Below are positions 14,009 to 30,214 of a DNA stretch of 64,000 nucleotides, in pieces. Location: the NCBI RefSeq assembly GCF_019097595.1, contig NC_080722.1, forward strand, positions 17,030,630 to 17,094,629. Reading direction: 5' to 3'. How positions within the stretch are numbered: position 1 is the first letter of the stretch; each line of letters begins with the position of its first letter. The stretch comes from Hemibagrus wyckioides. Taxonomy: Eukaryota > Chordata > Actinopteri > Siluriformes > Bagridae. The notes under the pieces are model-generated. The model was not told the origin of the DNA. It did not search any database and saw nothing but the letters and a program-made list of their open reading frames with translations. Position numbers and translations under genes: made by a program.

Positions 14009-16497
14009 CAGTGTCTTTAACGCTAACACTTGTCAGCTGGCAAAATGGTCTACCAGATCGTAGCATTAAAAACGCTCCATTTATCCACATAGTACCAAGG
14101 CGGCGGAGAACGTTTGGCACGTATGGCTTTCCATACAGCAGGACTCAGGATCGTGTCATTGGCTCTCTCCACCCACGCTATGTGTCAAAGCGCCTCTGGG
14201 CTGCTGACGCGTTCATAATATCCAGTCGCTTATGTTATAGAGCAGGATATGTCGCTAAAGAGCGAGATTCAGGCATAGCTGACGACAACCTCGCCTGTTC
14301 GAGAGAATAAATAGGTTGTTTATGAAGTGCAGAGGTTGAAAAGAATCGCGGCTTGTGTCAAGTGAACGAGTCTTGTGTTGTGTAAGCATGTGCTGCATGT
14401 GAAGAAGACAGGAGCGCGAGCATGGGACACCAGCAGTCCACTTACTGGTAAAGATTTTTGAACTGCATCTATTTATTATTTTCCCCTTTTTATATATATA
14501 TATATATATAAGATCGGAATCTATTGACCTGTCCAAGCCGTTATTTTCTTCCTCCTTTAATGCAGAATCTCTAATGCTTGCTGGTATCCGTGCTTTTTTC
14601 TCTAAATTCATGTTATTCTGTGTTTCAGACTCTGTATTTATTCTCCTTGCTCAGGAATAAGTCATATTAACCATGGCTCTGACATGATCCCTAAATGTTT
14701 GGAAATTTAATCTAGGTGCCTTTAAGTGTATATTATGTTCATCAACGAAATGCTTCCTTTTGCACTTTTACACTCAGCATCAGATTGTATCTGTAAATCA
14801 GAGCATATCAGCAGTGAGGTTTTTACTGGGTTCACACTGTCCACTCATCAAAAGCAAAAGTAAAACCTTTATACTGGTACATTTCTAAAGGTTTTATGTA
14901 GAACAATAAATCTGTAAGTTTCTCAGATATGGGTTGAGACTTTAAAAGCCCAAGCTCAAAACACTGCACTGTTTAGTGGAGTGTTTGGAGTGTTGAACAT
15001 GTTTGTTAGAGAGAAATCCAGAAATGTACTGAAGCTTTAGGAATACAGGTGATGGAAGTTGCCTTTTATTACACGTGAGTGCATAGTGTGGGACGTGGTT
15101 TTGTTTAGTCAGCAGTAAAGGTATGTTGTACAACCACTTATTGCTTCACTCACGTTTACAGTGTTTCTATTCTGTATGATTTTTTTGCTTTAACAGACTC
15201 AAAGGTAGTTAAAAGTCTCTAAATGGGATGGGCCTGAGAATTTTCCAATTGCTGCACCACCTTGTATGACCTGTATTGATGGTAATGAAGTATAAATCAA
15301 TGATTCAGTAAATATTGTCTTTCTTATGGTATATCATTTTTATTTTTTGTTAAAAATGGCTCAAATTGACTAGATGGTCTTGTATTATGTTGTATTAATG
15401 ATATAGTACAAGACCATCCTGAGTAAGTATTTGTATTTGTCTACAGTATTTTCACACACGGAGCACGAATTCAACTGTTAAAAGAGAATTTGAATCCCTT
15501 TTTATACATTTCCAGAGCGTCAGTTTATCTGAACACATCACACACGTATCAGCAAATGGACCGACGTGATTTTTTCTTAATCTTACAACTCATCCATGCA
15601 GAGGATTTATATAATTTATGTTGATGGAAAAATCTGACAAGTCAGATGTGTGAGGTGCTGGATGTGATTTTGCTGAATTGCGTGTATACATCTCCTTCAC
15701 ACCAGGTCTTTATTCTTACTCCACATCCATTTCACGTTGCCATGGCATCATCAACCTGAGTGCCACAGTGTTCGGTAACAAACCGTTCTTGCTGCATCTA
15801 TCATAAATTCAAAAGTGATGATGGACGAGTAAAAAAAAAAAAGCCTTATAGAAAAGAAGTGTCCAAGGTTTGCTGAGTTTATGTGCTTTGTGCAAAAGCC
15901 CACCAAGTCTCTTTTTGTGTACAACAACTGATATTCATGACTCACCATATTTTTTTCTGCATGGTTACAAGCTGTCATAGCAACTGTAGCACAGTTTCTG
16001 CTCTGAATAGAAGTGTGCATAGCTGTTTTGGACCAAAAACTCGCTGTGTTTTAGTGAATAATATAATTAATAATCTCTCTAAGGACGCTGACGCGCCCCC
16101 GCATAACCACGTAACCCTGTAAATGAATTAAGGAATACTATCTGAAGCAGAGGTGTCAAACTCAGAAGGGCAACGGCTTAATTCAGCACATAAATGAGTC
16201 GAATCAGAAGGTAAAGTGAGCTATAATACTAACCCCTGCAGGGCTGTGGAACTTGAGACTGGAGCACGGCATACCTGATCAAAAAAAAAAAAAAAAAAAA
16301 ACTGTTAGAGGCTTCAGTATGAAGGTTGGTGTTAGTCTGAGTAATGGAAGGTGGAGTCAGAAGGTAAAGTGAAAGGTCTGCATTTAGCAGGCTTTTATGG
16401 CCTTTTAGGAGGCTGTATCGACCCAGTGGCCTCGCAGCAGCCGGCTCATGATGCCATGATGTCAGAGATGACACGTGTATCTTTCTTTTTTCCTCAG
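14009..16497. other. Upstream region of stambpl1
   Basis: Moderately CpG-containing around 14030-14450, then AT-rich. A possible non-coding first exon of stambpl1 could end at the donor-like CTG/GTAAAG at 14447-14448; this is weak. A (TA)n run lies at about 14491-14512 and a poly-A tract near 16269-16291. No coding exon was found. Confidence 0.35.
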
Positions 16498-16604
16498 CGA
16501 GGAATCGTCTTGGGAGATGACAGATGGAGACATCAGGAGGATCGGAGCCTGCCAGCCTGCATCCTAAATACGCCATGGAGGAGGAGTTCAGCTTCAGCTC
16601 ACTA
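16498..16604 (+). other. stambpl1: stambpl1 first coding exon with 5' UTR portion
   Basis: A pyrimidine-rich tract followed by CAG (16495-16497) is a good splice acceptor. The exon then runs through the ATG at 16575 to the donor at 16605 (gtgagt). This implies at least one untranslated exon further upstream. Confidence 0.6.
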
Positions 16605-19600
16605 GTGAGTGATGGGGGGGATGGACTTGGGGTGGGATGGTTAATGGGTCAGTTTTCTGAGTGCTGGGGAAGAGTGTGAGGGGGCAGAAGGGCTAGAGTG
16701 TGTCTCTGACTCATCCATTAGCATGCTCAGTGCAGCTGCGCTGTCATTCACATCCTTCCATCCTGAAGTGGGAGGGAGTGGGGAAGGAAGGAACGGATGT
16801 ATGCCCCCTTCACACTTTGCTTCCCTTCTTCATGAATAGATGATTAAAGACAAAGAGAGTGTTATCATCGTTTGGTTCAGTAGATAAATGTGCCCTCTTG
16901 CCTCTTTCCCCTCGCTGAATAACAACTGTGAAGCTTTCTGTAGAGCTTCAATTAAGCTCAGCGTTATTGTTCATTGTTATGTACAGAACTGAAATTGGTT
17001 GTCAGTTTCAGCAAGTATTGCAGGTTGAGCCAGTCTTCTTTCTTTCCTTGCACGGTTGTTAGCATGGGAGACGAGGGCCACTGCTTGGGGCTTCCGCTCT
17101 GTCTAAATTTCTGAAGGAGCACTGAGAACGAACAACAAACAGAGCTAAATAATGTGTGTGTGTGTTCTCATGTGGTGATTCAGCTCTGTTCTTTATTTGC
17201 AGGAGAAGCTGGCAGCCGAGCCAGACTATACGGATGTAACGCTGCCAGCAGTGGAGCGTGTGCGAGCGCTCAGTAAGATGGGCTACAACATTGAGATCAG
17301 TGAGGACATTGCGCCACGCCGCTACTTCCGCTCAGGGGTAGAGATGGAGCGCATGGCTGCTGTCTACCTGGAGGAGGGCAGTCTAGAAAACGCTTTCGTT
17401 CTCTACAACAAGTTTATCACGTACTTACCAGTTACAGCTTTCACATCTTTTCCACTTCGTTACAGGATAACTGTGGTAATGAATGAAGTACACTTAATCA
17501 GTAAGGCAGAGAATGAATGTGATACAGAATTGGAAAAATTGCGGTGCATTTAATCATTAAGACAGCTGTTAGCATGTTAGCTTAATTCATTTTTTACAAG
17601 GATATGCTGTATGAAATCTTCTACTTCTGTTTTATTCACAAATTGTGATGCAATGATCCATTTGCAGTCAACACATAGTATATGTAAAGCTTTTTTTAAG
17701 CCATACATTTTTTCAACTCGAACCTTTGAGAGAAAGATGACATTTACAGCAATTTCTCAAGTCTGTAAAATATGTAATAGCTTTTAAAGTCAGCTAGCTT
17801 ATGCTCCGTTTTTCTCAGTTGTTGAGAAATAGTACGCTTATGTTTTTAGTCATAAAACACTTATGTTTTTTTTATTTTATTTAGATGTGTCATTTGTGAA
17901 AGATTCAGTCTTATTTAAACTACCCTTTGTTAATATCAGTTATAGCAAAACTGATAATCAAAACCAAAGCGCTCCATGTCTATGCATATCCGTAACTGAC
18001 CTCATGTTTATCAGGCCTTACAAGAATTCGGTCTGTCAGTGATATTTAAAAGTCTGTATACGCCTGAATCTGAATTCTGCCCCTCTTTTGGCTGCCTTAG
18101 ACACACTGACCATACACACTGACTTTCCTATTCACTTTCTCTAGTAGTGCAAATGGCAAAAAATGTTGCACTGACCTTAATGTATATTAGAAAGACAAGC
18201 TGCATCGCATTGACCAATCATGACTCGGGAGCTGGAGTGCTGCAGGCTGACTGCAAATGATGAAGTTATTAACAACCGTAGCTCAGTTCTTACACAGTGT
18301 ACATGACTGTGAAATTAAAAAACACTTAAATCACTGCTTAGAAAGCATTACTGTTTTTATAGTTACTTATACTGTACTCAGTGTATTAGTAAGTGTATTA
18401 TACGAAGGCTTATACATGGGCGTGTAAACTAACAGCTTAAAAGTGGAAGGAACATTTGAAATAATTGTATATTCAGTGCTGTATATTCACTGCTGGCTCT
18501 TGTCACTCCGCAGTTTATTTGTGGAGAAACTCCCCAGTCATCGAGACTATCAGCAGTGCAACGTCCCCGAGAAACAAGTCATAATGAAGGTAAGCCCCTG
18601 GCAGCCTGCACTGGGTGATGGAGCCCGGTGGCATTGGGCCCATTGTAAATCTTCTTAACATTATGCTTCATTAGCACAGAGACACTAACACACTCGCTCC
18701 CTCTGAGACATCACAGAAAACGTTTCAGTGTACTACTGTTGTTGCGTAGGCAGTTCTGTCTAGAAATGCAGACTCACTGTGTGGTGCATGTCAGGTCAAA
18801 ATCTTTTTTTGGGCGAATGGAGTATTTCTGTTTGTTTGCAGATAGGAAAGTCTGTCACTTCCGCTTAATTACCTATTTTTATTTATAGTTTATTCCAGGT
18901 TTGTGACTCTTCCTGAAACTGTCCTGACTCTTTTGTTGTAGAAGTGAGAGAGTGGATAAACCCCCATGTCATGCTGGTTTGAACACCAGTTAATGTGATG
19001 TGCCTTTGGGGGGTGGGGGTGTGCAGAAATATAATACGACTATGCTTTTTAGGACAGCAGAGCCAGCAACCCTTTAAACAGAAGGCGGATATACCAGCTT
19101 GGAAACATTACAAAATCTGTAGATTGTCGAGAATCTCTCAGATGACTATCATCAAGCTGCTTCAAAGCTTTATTGCAGTCTCACTTATAATATTGTCATC
19201 TTGCCTAGAGCAAAATATTCCTTAAATATCAGTTTCTTTCACACCCTCATTTTCACACGTCCTTTTTGTAGAAATTGCAAGAAGTGGCTTTTCCACGCAA
19301 GGATCAACTAAAGAAACTCCTTCATGAAAAATACAGCAAAGAGTACAGTGAATATATGAAGAGGCAGGTAAGCTCAAGGTGCACTTGAACTGATTAAACT
19401 CACCCTATTCTCTCAGCTCTTTGTGGCTGTAAGCCGGTTTGTTCCCCATTTTGTAATCTAAGCTGCACTAGGTTTTGCACACAGTAAAGACACATGCATT
19501 GCTGCTGAAGTAACTGAAGTGCGCCGAGCTAAAACTGACACAGACTATGTGCTTCTATATGTTTTTTTGTGTTGCATTTTAAGTCATTTTATGTGTGTGT

Positions 19601-21473
19601 GTGCATTTTTAGAGCCAGGCTGTGCTTCCTGTAGCTGTGTGTGGAGATCAGTTACAGAGGCTCTCTTTGCTGGAGGAAGAGAAACAGCGTGTGGCACAGT
19701 TGAAAAAGATGCAGCTGGAGTCAGAGCAGTTCCGCTTCTTCGAGGAGCAGCTGCGGCGTCAGGAGCAGGCCAACCGTAAACAGGATGCCTGCCATAAAGA
19801 ACTTGAACAAACGGATGGCTCGTGCCTATCACAGACTCCAAAATACCACACAAACCTCGACCCCAACCGCAACAAACAAGCCGCACCTCTCCCCAAACCT
19901 GCGGCCACGTTAGCTGCCGTGCAGAGTGAGTCAGATAGAGAGAATGCTTTGTGCATGCATCTGGCTATGTGTGTATTCAGTGCGTACAAATTCAGTGCAT
20001 GTGTGTGTGTGTGTCTATTCAGATCAGCAAGTGGAAGGCCTGAGGCGGGTTCTAATTCCTAGAGACCTGACATACAGGTTCCTGCTGTTGGCCGACCGTA
20101 ACACAGCCAGAGGCATTGAGACGTGTGGCGTGCTTTGTGGAAAATTGGTATTCAATTCTATTCATTTTTTTGTCAACACTTTTAACAATTGACATTGTCA
20201 TCCAGCAGCCGAACAGAAACCTGGACATAAAATTTTCATTTTAATGTAACCCTATAGTATGTGCTCTTTGTCCGCGAACAGAATGTTATGTTCTTTGTGT
20301 TCACTTTACACTCTATAGGTTCCTCTTTATGTTTGGTGCTAGAAATGTAACTGATGTGTTCGAGTTGTAGGCATGTAAGATGCAGTTCCAGTAATATGAA
20401 AGAGGTCATTCGGTCATGGTTTTGTTCCATGGTTAACCATTTGCATTTTCTTTCATAAGAGTGGCTATGTTTAGAATAGCTGTGGCATTACTGAAACTTG
20501 GGTGTGAGTGTATTCACGACTTACTCACTTCTCAAATAACGCTTCTATAAACATTTAATTAAAAGGTTGCACTTTGGCTTTGTTTGCTTAGTTAGCTAAA
20601 TGGCATCACAATGGACAGAATGAGGAAAAAAAAACCTCTTTGTCTTTTTGTTCTAACCCCCAGACTCACAACGAGTTTGTGCTCACCCATGTGATCGTGC
20701 CCAAACAGTCATCCGGGCCAGACTACTGTGACATGGAGAATGTGGAGGAGCTGTTCAGTTATCAGGACCATCATAACCTCCTGACCCTCGGCTGGATTCA
20801 TGTAGGACACTCTCTGCCTTTCTCATCAAATTGCATTCTTTGTTTATTTATTTATTTTTAATTAATACAGCCTCAATGTATTGGTAGAAAACATAGTACC
20901 GATTTAAAAAATTGAGTCTTTTCTCAAAACATAATGGGATGTTAGTGAAAAGCAGAGAGGTTTATTCAGAATGACCCCATTGAGTTACTGCTATTACCTG
21001 CTGGATCAAATATAATGGGGCTTCAGACAGAGGGTCACCATGGTAACATCCCTAATCATTATAGAGTTATTCTCAGTCCCTGTCAAGTCACCTAGTGATC
21101 ATGAGAGAAGGTAAAGATGTTGATTATTAATGTGTGTGTGTTTGTGTGTTTATACATGCATGCCTCTAGACACATCCCACACAGACAGCTTTTCTCTCTA
21201 GTGTGGATCTTCACACACACAGCTCCTATCAGCTGATGCTGCCCGAGGCCATTGCCATTGTCTGCTCACCCAAGCATAACGAGTGAGTATAATCACACAC
21301 TCTCCTCGCCATCTCATAGTTGCCATGCAGGGTTCATGACCAGGATACCTTTTCAGAATGGCACTGCTCATTATGAATAAACAAAGCATCCAAAAGCCTC
21401 AATTAGATTTTAATTTTAGAACAAATTGCAGAGCATTTAATCTAAAACCCTGTTAATTGCTTCTCTCTCCTTC

Positions 21474-21508
<35 letters not shown>

Positions 21509-21604
21509 TAATCTTTTCAATTATTGAAAACATTGATTTAATAAATTATTAATAAAACTACTACTAATGAAATAAATACTAGCATATGAAAGATAATGTG
21601 TGTG

Positions 21605-21638
<34 letters not shown>

Positions 21639-24204
21639 GTAGTGCCCTGTTTTACATCGTTTCGACTTAGGTCGATTCTGACTTTACGTCGCTTATCCTT
21701 AAATATTAAATTGAAACATTAAATCCAATTTATGGCGCTTTACACAACGTTACGTCGGTCCCTCTGTTGCATAGTAACAATGAAAAATGGCTAATAAAAC
21801 CAAATTAAACAAAATTCTTTTTTATAAAATATGAAAATACATATATTTATTCGTGTGTATTATAGGGAACATATACAGCACTTTATAGGGGTGAAAATGT
21901 CACGTCTCTTGGAACCAATTAATGACGGGGTATGACTGTATATATAAATCTATGAAAATTGCTAAAAAAAAACAATAAGCAATGTAAAGGTGACATGCCA
22001 GTAAAAGTATGACAGATTTGTGAGGGGGAAAAAATGCTCTGTAAAAATGAAGAATGAAGATGGACTGATCACACCGCCTGTCTGTCTGTCTGTTCGCAGT
22101 ACCGGTGTGTTCCGCCTCACCACCGCTGGCATGAGCGAGGTGGCTGGCTGCAGACTGAAAGGCTTTCACCCGCACAGGAAAGATCCTCCCCTCTTCACCG
22201 TAAGACCTTCAGCTACATGTTTTCTGATTAAATAATGTCAGCAAAGGTTTAGTTCTAAGGATTGAATACACATGACTATAACAGAAGTCAACTAGTTAAA
22301 ATTAGTGTTAACTACATAGCTGAATAGTCTGTGTAATAAATAGCTTATATCTGTATCATGGATATCTGTGTAAAGGAATGCTAGAACCAACCAACGCTCC
22401 GCTAGGCCTCTTCCACTGAAAACCTAGCTAACATATTTCTAACTGATCCATTTTGGCATTTTCAGTCCCACGTTGCTACATGCGTTGACCAAAATTACAG
22501 TTTTAAGTTTGGGAATGGCAGCTAGCACTATATAACTTGGTACTAGCTAGCTACACCTAGTACTGTAGATTAGCTATCCTTGTTAGCTACCATTACTGCA
22601 GTATGACGTTACATTCCGCTTCACTGTAAGATTCTCTGTAAGAACCATACTCCTGTTTATTAAATACCAAAAGAATAGGTTTGCTTTTAACATATATAAC
22701 TAGTACTGAATGGATAAGGATTAAATACACAGACATGGAATGGAGTCCAATTTTCTAAATTACTACCACTTTGTTACTGTTTTTACAAAACCACTGCATC
22801 TTTCTTTAATTACAGCATTACACAGTTACTACTGTTAACTAGCATTTGTAATTAATGTAATTAGCTAGTTATCACCAACATTCCTGCTAGTCCTCTTTCA
22901 CTTAAAACATAGCTAGCTTACACTGATCAGGCATAACATTATGAGCAGTGAGAGGTGAAGTGTATAATACTGATTATCTCCCCATCATGGCACCTGTTAG
23001 TGGGCGGGGTATATCAGACAGCAAGTGAACATTTTGTCCTCAAAGTTGATGTGTTAGAAGCAGGAAAAATGGACAAGCGTAAGGATTTGAGCGAGTTTGA
23101 CAAGGACCAAATTGTGATGGCTAGATGACTGGATCAGAGCGTCTCCAAAACTGCAGCTCTTGTGGAGTGTTCCCGGTCTGCAGTGGTCAGTATCTATCAA
23201 AAGTGGTCCAAGGAAGGAACAGTGGTGAACCGGTGACAGGGTCATGGGCGGCCAAGGTTCAGTAATGCACGTGGGGAGTGAAGGCTGGCCCGATGGTGAT
23301 CTGATCCAACAGACGAGCTACTGTTGCTCAAATTGCTGAAGAAGTTAATGCTGGTTCTGATAGAAAGGTGTCAGAATACACAGTGCATGACGGGTCAGGG
23401 CTGTTTGGTTAGCAAAAGGGTGACCAACAGTATATTAGGCAGGTGGTCATAATATTAGGCCTGATTGGTGTATTTCTTACATTGATTGGGCTTTCTTTAA
23501 ATTTATCAATACAAGTTTTGTTTGCTTTTTGAAATCATCTTACAAATGTTGATGAAATTACGACAAAGCAGCTATGTAGCAAAGTAGTAGCTAGCTATAC
23601 TTTTAGACTAGCTAGATTGTCGATGCCAAAAAAAAGCCCCGTCTATACTAGCTAATGGTATTGTAGTGTAATGTAAAGGTCATTTCACTATTCAGCCTTT
23701 GATTCATTACATCTCAGGATGATCCTATGATATACAGCTGATTTGTCAGCCAGCTCACCTTGTTTTATTCTCCCCCTTTTTTATTTTTAATTTATTTTGC
23801 TTTCTTGTTCCCAACTCTTTTTTCTTTGGTGTAAGAGGAGCCTGACAATAGTACCGTCAATCAAACGAGTGCCTTTTTGAGAGGCGTTAACAGCTAGTTT
23901 GTGATTTATGTACCCTGTGGTGCTTATAAAAATGCCATATCACTAAAAACACTGATGAGGACAGTAGAGCACTCCTGATATATCTCAATCTCTACATTTA
24001 CAATACTCAATTTCTACATATATGTCCAAGTTAAATAACATTTTATTACAGACTCCTTGGCTCCTTGGATGTGGCTCTGTAAGTGAGAATGCAAAGCTCT
24101 TTTATTCATTTTTTTTTAAAGGAAGTGAAAATGTGTGTATTTTACAGATCTGCAAGCATGTGGTTGTGAAGGACGCCAAAACATCAGTGCTGGACCTCAG
24201 GTAA
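16575..24204 (+). CDS. stambpl1: AMSH-like deubiquitinase (STAM-binding protein-like 1)
   Basis: Zinc metalloprotease that in this family cuts Lys63-linked ubiquitin chains at endosomes. Ten coding exons: 16575-16604, 17203-17420, 18514-18589, 19272-19367, 19613-19925, 20023-20147, 20664-20801, 21170-21282, 22100-22199 and 24148-24204; all phases fit, 421 residues (human 436). The N-terminal MIT-like/USP8-dimerisation region (about residues 12-140, with [12 protein letters not shown]) is followed by a Glu/Gln-rich coiled coil (about 150-205) and a variable linker. The C-terminal JAMM domain has Glu277 (RGIETCG), His332 and His334 (WIHTHPTQ), Ser342 and Asp345 (SSVD), and the second zinc site Cys387, His393, His395 (GFHPHRKD). 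All are present, so it should be active. The start is supported by the splice fit and a purine at -3. Intron 9 carries the Tc1-like element at 22921-23470. Confidence 0.96.
21461..21510. repeat. (CT)n / TCTG low-complexity tract
   Basis: CT-rich run with interspersed TCTG, in the stambpl1 intron after exon 8. A (TA)n run follows at about 21606-21640. Confidence 0.85.
21641..21950. repeat. Unclassified dispersed repeat in stambpl1 intron
   Basis: The stretch beginning 'gtgccctgttttacatcgtt', with repeated ACGTC/CGACTTA motifs and a closing 'gacggggtatgactgtat', looks like a degenerate short element. The family is not recognised. Confidence 0.35.
22921..23470 (+). mobile_element. Internally deleted Tc1-like transposon, TA-flanked
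   Basis: Left TIR cactgatcaggcataacatt; right end is the imperfect inverse (ggtcataatattaggcctga, then ttggtg). TA is present directly outside both ends. From the ATG at 23069 it encodes the DNA-binding N-terminus of a Tc1-type transposase ([18 protein letters not shown], then [17 protein letters not shown]) with in-frame stops. The catalytic DDE half is missing; length is about 550 bp against about 1.5 kb for a full element. Confidence 0.88.
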
Positions 24205-25473
24205 CAGATGAAGGAAGGACGTGCTTCAGTAGAAGCTACAGGCCCAGGAGTTTTATTTTTTATCTTCGGCTGCTTGACGGCTTTTTTGTATTTATTTATT
24301 TCTTAAACAAAAAAGTACTGTGAAGTGGATTCTGTGTTGCACAGGTTGCTGTTGGCTTCTTGTAATGAAGCTGTAAAGCTTTTAAGTGTCATTTTTTTTC
24401 CCCTCCCTCTGTCTCTGTTTTGTTATGGAATTTTTTAACAGCTTGCTTTAGCATTTGTGCCTGTTCCGAAGCAATCTTTTTGGACAGTTTTGTGATCTGA
24501 TCTGACTGCTAGTCAGGTTCAATATTACAGTGTGTCCTGAAGGTGGCATCTTTTAGCTATTAATGCCACAACCAAAATGTGAACTTTTTACCAGGATGCA
24601 AAGTTATTTTTAGACAGATGCCTTATGTAAAATGATGTGATTAGATTATTATTATTTTTTTTAATTATTATTATCTCTTGCTAATTACTCAGATACCTTT
24701 TGCCCAGTATGTTTTTGCAACGTTTGTATCATGTCATTTATGCTGAATCGAATTGTTGCAGATATAATGTTTAGTCAAGGGACCTCAAAATCTAATCAGT
24801 ATGTATTTTGTAGTATAGAGCTAAAAGCGGCCATTTCCGGCTAGAGAGCTTCAAGTCAGCAAAGGTGATGTTTGACTTGAAGAAGTGGCAGGTTATTGGT
24901 TACTGACGCAATTTTATAATGTTGACCTATTTGACGTTAGTCTTGGTGCTCAGCAGTTCCAATAAACAGTAACGCTGAAGAGCATAAATAGACCCCCAGT
25001 CCCCCAGTTTTGCCTCACTTTCTCCTTAACCAAAGGACCTACAGTAAAAAAATAAGCAAAGAAGCCTATTACGCCTTATTAGAGGAGCTACTGCCATGGA
25101 ACTAGAGGCTTGATAGAACCAGTGATCTCAGGTATCATCCTCTCATGCTAACATGCTAACTTAAATCAAACAGTGGCTCCTCTTCCGTTTTTTTGACTTT
25201 CCATTCCATTGTGGTACAACAGAAAATAACTTTCCAAGTTTCAATTTCCTCTTTGATGGTGATTGATTCAGCATATTGTGGATTTTGTGTGTGCTATGGC
25301 ATTGTATTTTTTTTCCCTTTTTTTTTTTTTTTTTAATTTTTGGGGCTTTGTTTGGGGTTTCGTAGTTTCTCTGAAACCTTTAGTGCTGTTTTAATCTGCA
25401 ACAGGAACTTGTAGGCAATATGATGCAGTGACTGTACAATGTTTTCCCCCTACTGCCTTTTTTTTTTTTTTTA

Positions 25474-25479
25474 AATAAA
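25474..25479 (+). promoter_or_regulatory. stambpl1: stambpl1 polyadenylation signal
   Basis: AATAAA after a T-rich tract, about 1.27 kb past the stop. It implies a long 3' UTR (24205 to about 25495), unless an earlier non-canonical site is used. Confidence 0.6.
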
Positions 25480-25495
25480 AGATTATAATAAGTAT

Positions 25496-25927
25496 GAGGG
25501 CATGGAATAATTTTTCAATCATGCTAATGTCATTTTTAACAAGACTTAATGAAATGATTTAGAACAAAGGCAGAGATCTGAAATCCGGTACATGATAGAA
25601 AATTTTTTCAAATGATTAAAAACTTGCTTGTGGTTTTAATGAAGGTGCTGCCAACCTGCTCACGACCTAAATAATGTGTAACCCTGTTGGAATTTGTGTG
25701 GGCTGTTTTTGTGTGGGCTGGTATTTAAGTGGGCAACAAAGGAAATGAATAATCGACTTTTAGGTTAGATGGCTTATTTGTATATCATTAGTTTCACTTC
25801 TTCAGAAATGAGAATCATCTTGCCTTGAACTGGTGTCAAATAATACATTAAACCAACTTTCTCATGTTGAAAATGGAATCATGCTCAGAAAAAAAATGAC
25901 ATTAAATACAGTTTTGGTATGCAGAGC
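25496..25927. other. Gap between convergent stambpl1 and acta2
   Basis: About 430 bases of AT-rich DNA between the two polyA signals. Nothing recognisable is in it. Confidence 0.6.
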
Positions 25928-25937
25928 TTTATTTATT
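25928..25937 (-). promoter_or_regulatory. acta2: acta2 polyadenylation signal
   Basis: TTTATTTATT on the plus strand gives two overlapping AATAAA hexamers on the minus strand, about 390 bases past the acta2 stop. Confidence 0.7.
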
Positions 25938-26326
25938 CCTGGGGTTATTGTATAGATATCCATACAAACTGTCTCAAAGCCCACAGCAGAGAGAAAACAC
26001 ATGCAAGGGGAATCTTAAAACACAAGAGGGAGTATGTGAGCTCTGTTCCTCTCTAAACCATTACAAAACACCTTGCGTTTATTTCTCTCTCCCTCCATCT
26101 GGAGTCTCACTAAACCCCAGGAATCTTCCAAATCTGTTCACTTTGGCAGCTTTGCTCATCCAATGTAACAAAAACAATCAATGACGAGAAAAAAAAAATC
26201 CAAACATTCACGCAAGTGTGGGCAGTGCAAAGACAAAACAGGAGAGAAACCAGAGGATACATTCACAGTTTACAGGCTAGGAAGCAAGAGCAGAATTTTG
26301 AGGGCTAGGGCTGGGGGCTGTTGAGT

Positions 26327-28895
<2,569 letters not shown>

Positions 28896-30148
28896 TCAAC
28901 TTGGATTTCCTTCCTCACTCCAAACGGAGACAATCACTGCAAAGACAAACATCAAGCTGTCTGCTTTTTAAGCTGTAAAGAGCCTTGCTTTTTAAATATT
29001 TGGGATAAATTCGAGTGGTTAATCAAGAATATTTACTAGATTTTGAATGTTTAAAAGTATGTGTGTATGTGTGTGTGTGTGTGTGTGTGTGCATGTTTGT
29101 GACAATGACCACACCCTACTCCATAAAATCACAGATGCATGGGATACTAGAATACTAAAGTTTCAATTCCTACAAAAGGATAACATAAGGCTCAACTTAA
29201 ACGACTAATAATACAACTAGTAAAATATGCCAGAAGTAATCCACATTGTTAAAAAATCAAGAATATCTCTGCAGAACTCATCCATTGCCCCACTGCCATG
29301 TATCCTGAATCCTGCACTCCTGTCCCTGATGAATGAATGCTTCACCATGGGAAAAATTCCTAATTTGGAAATAATGGGGAGGCATGTCTCTGTCTCTGGA
29401 CTTCGCAAACTCCTCTTGGCCCTCCCTATCCACAACAGTTCAGAGAGGGTGGGGGGATTGTAAGTGTAAGAAAAGTTGAGAGTCACACTGATGCCTCTGG
29501 TCCATTTAAGAAAACCATATTTAGGCATAAACCTCACAAATCACAAAGACTTTAATCCAGCAGGGGCCTCAGCCTTCTAGACTGATGGACATATCTCCAA
29601 GCATCTAACATCTAACACACAGCCTGTAAAGGGTCTGCAGATTTATATAGATTTACTGAAACTGTGCATGCATATAGCAATGAATTACAGGTCTGTAACA
29701 CTTTTACAGTTAAATCTGCATCATAATATCCATTAATGTTACACAGGCACCGTTATGAACAAAATCTGCATTTTAACGGCATAAAAGATTATATTCTGCA
29801 TTATAACATTATATCAGTGACGAATACAAATTACTGATATAACTGCACTATAATGATATATGACTAAATGATAAATGAGTCATTCAGTGCCACACAATCC
29901 TGACAGCACTAAAACCCTCAGCTTCCATTTCAAACCATCTTAACAGCATGCACCTGTGTAAACCCACAAATTATTATAAACTGCAATCAGATGGCAACTT
30001 CTGGCAAGTTCTGATCTATTATTTGCATTCCTTTGTAACAAGTTACACTTAAACGCATCTTGCATAACACAGCATGTCTCAGAGGGTGTGAAAAAGACAG
30101 TGAAAAACAGAGAGATGGAGTGAAAGAAAGTGGGTGGAGGCCACTTAC

Positions 30149-30190
30149 CCTGACAGTGCTGGGCCGGGGGGTTTAGCCACTTGGTGATGG
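30149..30190 (-). other. acta2: acta2 non-coding exon 1
   Basis: On the minus strand CAGG/GTAAGT gives a strong donor at 30148-30147. It would splice to the acceptor at 28938-28937, 44 bases before the ATG. The 5' end near 30190 is estimated from the TATA-like ACATAAGAG at 30215-30223. A separate untranslated exon 1 followed by a first intron of about 1.2 kb is the known ACTA2 layout. Confidence 0.75.
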
Positions 30191-30214
30191 TGTGGCTTTG
30201 ACCAGTGTTTGAAG

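Noticed and set aside
12996..14310. Frames of 62-104 codons in the Harbinger-like element and its right flank
   Set aside because: They run through the minisatellite and TIRs; no transposase or Myb-like motif.
14422..14447. ATG followed by eight codons (MGHQQSTY) and a donor-like site, as a possible upstream coding exon
   Set aside because: No acceptor in frame gives a known protein, and stambpl1 already has a well-supported start at 16575; kept only as a weak candidate for an untranslated exon.
19584..19989. Minus-strand frames of 76 and 100 codons opposite stambpl1 exon 5
   Set aside because: The real exon is on the plus strand, with correct splice sites and AMSH-family homology; these are antisense shadows.
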